Source of the DNA: Candidatus Vogelbacteria bacterium
GTDB lineage: Bacteria; Patescibacteriota; Minisyncoccia; Phycocordibacterales; XYD1-FULL-46-19
Direction of reading: 5' to 3'
NCBI GenBank assembly: GCA_026395035.1
Contig: JAPLZN010000087.1
Coordinates: forward strand, 1-7,508
Length of the DNA stretch: 7,508 nucleotides
The notes beneath the pieces were generated by a model, which saw nothing but the letters and a program-made list of their open reading frames with translations, was not told the DNA's origin and searched no databases. Shown piece after piece: positions 6,107-7,508 of this stretch (position 1 is the stretch's first letter; each line of letters begins with the position of its first letter). Position numbers and translations under genes: made by a program.

Positions 6107-7024
6107 TTAAATCGTGGATAGGCTCCTGATCTTTTTTCGTAAACGATAAATTACCATGATTAGCGCCAGTATCGCCAAGACAACCACGATCAGTTTGAAC
6201 GGGACAACGAGAATCCGCCGCGTCGTCACAGTTGCCATCGCCTTTGAGTAGCCATGATTGAGATAGAGCGTCACCTTAAAATAACCCAGTCGCGGAACTT
6301 TTTCCCAGGTTACACCACGGGTCCGAACAGAATCCGGAAAAACAAACCAGGGGTCGATCGGTAACCGTTTCACTATCTGTCCGCGATAATCAGCTATCTC
6401 GATCAAACCATACGGATTTAAATAAATATTTCCACTGTTGGCAAAAGAGATCTGGAACTCAATCGGCTGACTGTTCCAAAAAATTGATTGCTCGCCGGCA
6501 GAAAAACCCTTCAGTTCTCCTTTTTCGATTACCTCTCCCGCTACCCGTAAGAAAAGTAACGATCCGACCCGAGTGGTCACTCTCGTTTCCGCCGTCGCTG
6601 GTCGAATCTCTTTGACAAAAATCGCCCCATAATAACCGCCGGGCTTGGTCTTTACCGGTACCATGATCATCACCGGTACCACTTTAACCTCACCATCCGC
6701 AATCTTGATCCGTTCATTGCCAACCAAAGCAAACCTCTTTATCGAATAAGGACCAAGTCCGTCACCATAATATCTAATAGCGACCTCATTGCCGCCGGAC
6801 ACATCTTCGATTCCGATGGAAAATTCCGCGTCGCGACCCAATCGATTGGTAATATAAATATTTCTGATCACGCTGTCGCCGGCCGCAACTTTGATTTCTT
6901 GTTTGGCGGGAGAAACGGCAAATACGCCGGGAGCCAAACCGCTGACCGTTTGAGCAAATAAACCAGCCGGCAAGAAAAAGAGACTGACCGTCAGAATGAC
7001 ATTTAAACGGAAGGAAGTGGTCAT
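6107..7024 (-). CDS. DUF916/DUF3324-like (WxL-interacting-protein-type) surface protein
   Basis: A 305-residue single-pass membrane protein. A signal peptide (about 1-24, LFAQ) is followed by an Ig-like DUF916-type domain (about 31-165), with PGVFAVSPAKQEIKVAAGDS, the NIYITNRLGRDAEFSIGI strands and the family-typical KPGGYYGAIFV (127-137). A second beta-domain like DUF3324 follows (about 184-270; FANSGNIYLNPYG, LGYFKVTLYLNHG). Then come one transmembrane helix (about 274-294) and a basic cytoplasmic tail (RLRKKIR). In Gram-positives this order defines WxL-interacting proteins, which hold WxL proteins at the wall; here the match is by recognition of the pattern, not a profile search. The ATG at 7024 overlaps the upstream stop by 4 bp (ATGA), so translation is probably coupled. 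It precedes the gene for the candidate WxL-like partner. Confidence 0.88.
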   Translation of the reverse strand: MTTSFRLNVILTVSLFFLPAGLFAQTVSGLAPGVFAVSPAKQEIKVAAGDSVIRNIYITNRLGRDAEFSIGIEDVSGGNEVAIRYYGDGLGPYSIKRFALVGNERIKIADGEVKVVPVMIMVPVKTKPGGYYGAIFVKEIRPATAETRVTTRVGSLLFLRVAGEVIEKGELKGFSAGEQSIFWNSQPIEFQISFANSGNIYLNPYGLIEIADYRGQIVKRLPIDPWFVFPDSVRTRGVTWEKVPRLGYFKVTLYLNHGYSKAMATVTTRRILVVPFKLIVVVLAILALIMVIYRLRKKIRSLSTI

Positions 7025-7508
7025 TTCTTTATGGGCGTTATCACAAACAAAAACTTGTCCCCAACCCGATCGCGAAAGATCGGCTGAATTATACCCGTCC
7101 CGCCACTTTGATCAAAATTAACCAGCACCCGATCGGAAAATGATTGCTGTAATTTTTTCACATCCTGAATATTCACTGTCGTTGAACCGGTCGGCTTCAT
7201 TACCACGATTCCCGTTCCCGAAAACATCGAACCGGCATTGCCCTCGCTAACCGTCACCAGATCTTCCTGCCTGATCTCAGCTAAAATTTCTTTCTTAAGC
7301 TGTTCACGCGCACTGCCTTGCGCAAAAGAACCTGATATCCCAGAGAAAAAACCGTTCCAGGCTCCCGCCACATCGCCAACCCAGCCGCCGCCGAGAACAT
7401 TTAATTGGGAAAGGCCGTAATTTAGCGGTTGCCGATAGGGAGAAATACCCTCTTCGTAAGTCGAAACAGCCAGAGGCAACAAGGTTGGTCCCATTACATA
7501 ACGAATCC
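7021..7508 (-). CDS. Unrecognised protein, C-terminal part (5' end beyond window)
   Basis: An open frame entering from the window edge and ending in TGA at 7023-7021; 161 residues are visible. An ATG at 7494 exists, but the frame continues upstream of it without a stop to the edge, there is no Shine-Dalgarno, and no signal peptide follows it, so the true start is most likely outside. Visible parts: a Gly-rich amphipathic stretch (LGGGWVGDVAGAWNGFFSGISGSF), a charged helix (REQLKKEILAEIRQED), a beta-rich segment and a closing IIQPIFRDRVGDKFLFVITPIKK strand pair at the very C-terminus. I do not recognise the family. It overlaps the DUF916-like gene by 4 bp, so it belongs to the same surface-protein operon and is probably also exported. 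Real coding is well supported; identity is open. Confidence 0.82.
   Translation of the reverse strand, partial: IRYVMGPTLLPLAVSTYEEGISPYRQPLNYGLSQLNVLGGGWVGDVAGAWNGFFSGISGSFAQGSAREQLKKEILAEIRQEDLVTVSEGNAGSMFSGTGIVVMKPTGSTTVNIQDVKKLQQSFSDRVLVNFDQSGGTGIIQPIFRDRVGDKFLFVITPIKK

Noticed and set aside
1068..7024. UGA recoded as glycine, as in some CPR lineages
   Set aside because: murA and the partial operon gene end at TGA exactly where their families or the next overlapping start predict, and no in-frame TGA interrupts conserved domains.

Overview
The window looks like a chromosomal segment of an uncultivated bacterium, most plausibly a Patescibacteria/CPR (Parcubacteria-like) genome. Pointers are a secreted-protein family with the 'ST..Y.LQSDSLNFGGG' N-terminus typical of that group, almost no Shine-Dalgarno sequences, and dispersed palindromic repeats. 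One of these repeats, when wrongly translated, reads CHCERSEAIS. The lineage call is inference, because no rRNA or phylogenetic marker tree was available. UGA is used as an ordinary stop, so the standard bacterial code applies.

Layout. On the minus strand, positions 2369 down to 1 carry murA (first committed step of peptidoglycan synthesis) followed by mreB (actin-like cell-shape filament, truncated by the window edge), with a long imperfect inverted repeat between them. A promoter for murA (-35 TTGTCT, 17-bp spacer, -10 TAAAAT) lies back to back with a promoter for a plus-strand gene (-35 TTGACA, 17-bp spacer, -10 TATTGT). That gene, at 2515-2829, encodes a 104-residue integral membrane protein and is the only one here with a consensus ribosome binding site. 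It ends at a very strong bidirectional terminator (24-bp stem, UUCG tetraloop).

Positions 2830-3270 hold no credible gene but are dense in inverted repeats. They include a 16-bp perfect palindrome, a 97-nt element that folds as a three-way junction (19-bp perfect outer stem plus two inner hairpins), and the CERSEAIS-type repeat. This stretch would form a long structured 3' UTR of the minus-strand operon that follows.

Positions 7508-3271 are a tightly packed minus-strand operon of four exported or membrane proteins. In order of transcription they are: the C-terminal part of an unrecognised protein; a DUF916/DUF3324-like single-pass surface protein (the architecture of WxL-interacting proteins of Gram-positives); a secreted 252-residue protein with a C-terminal domain resembling a distant WxL-type beta-domain; and a 688-residue multidomain membrane protein with Cys-rich repeats, a fibronectin-III-like domain and two carboxypeptidase-regulatory-like domains. 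Junctions are a 4-bp ATGA overlap, 7 nt and 3 nt, implying translational coupling. My main hypothesis is that this operon is a cell-surface assembly system analogous to WxL loci, next to the core cell-wall and shape genes.
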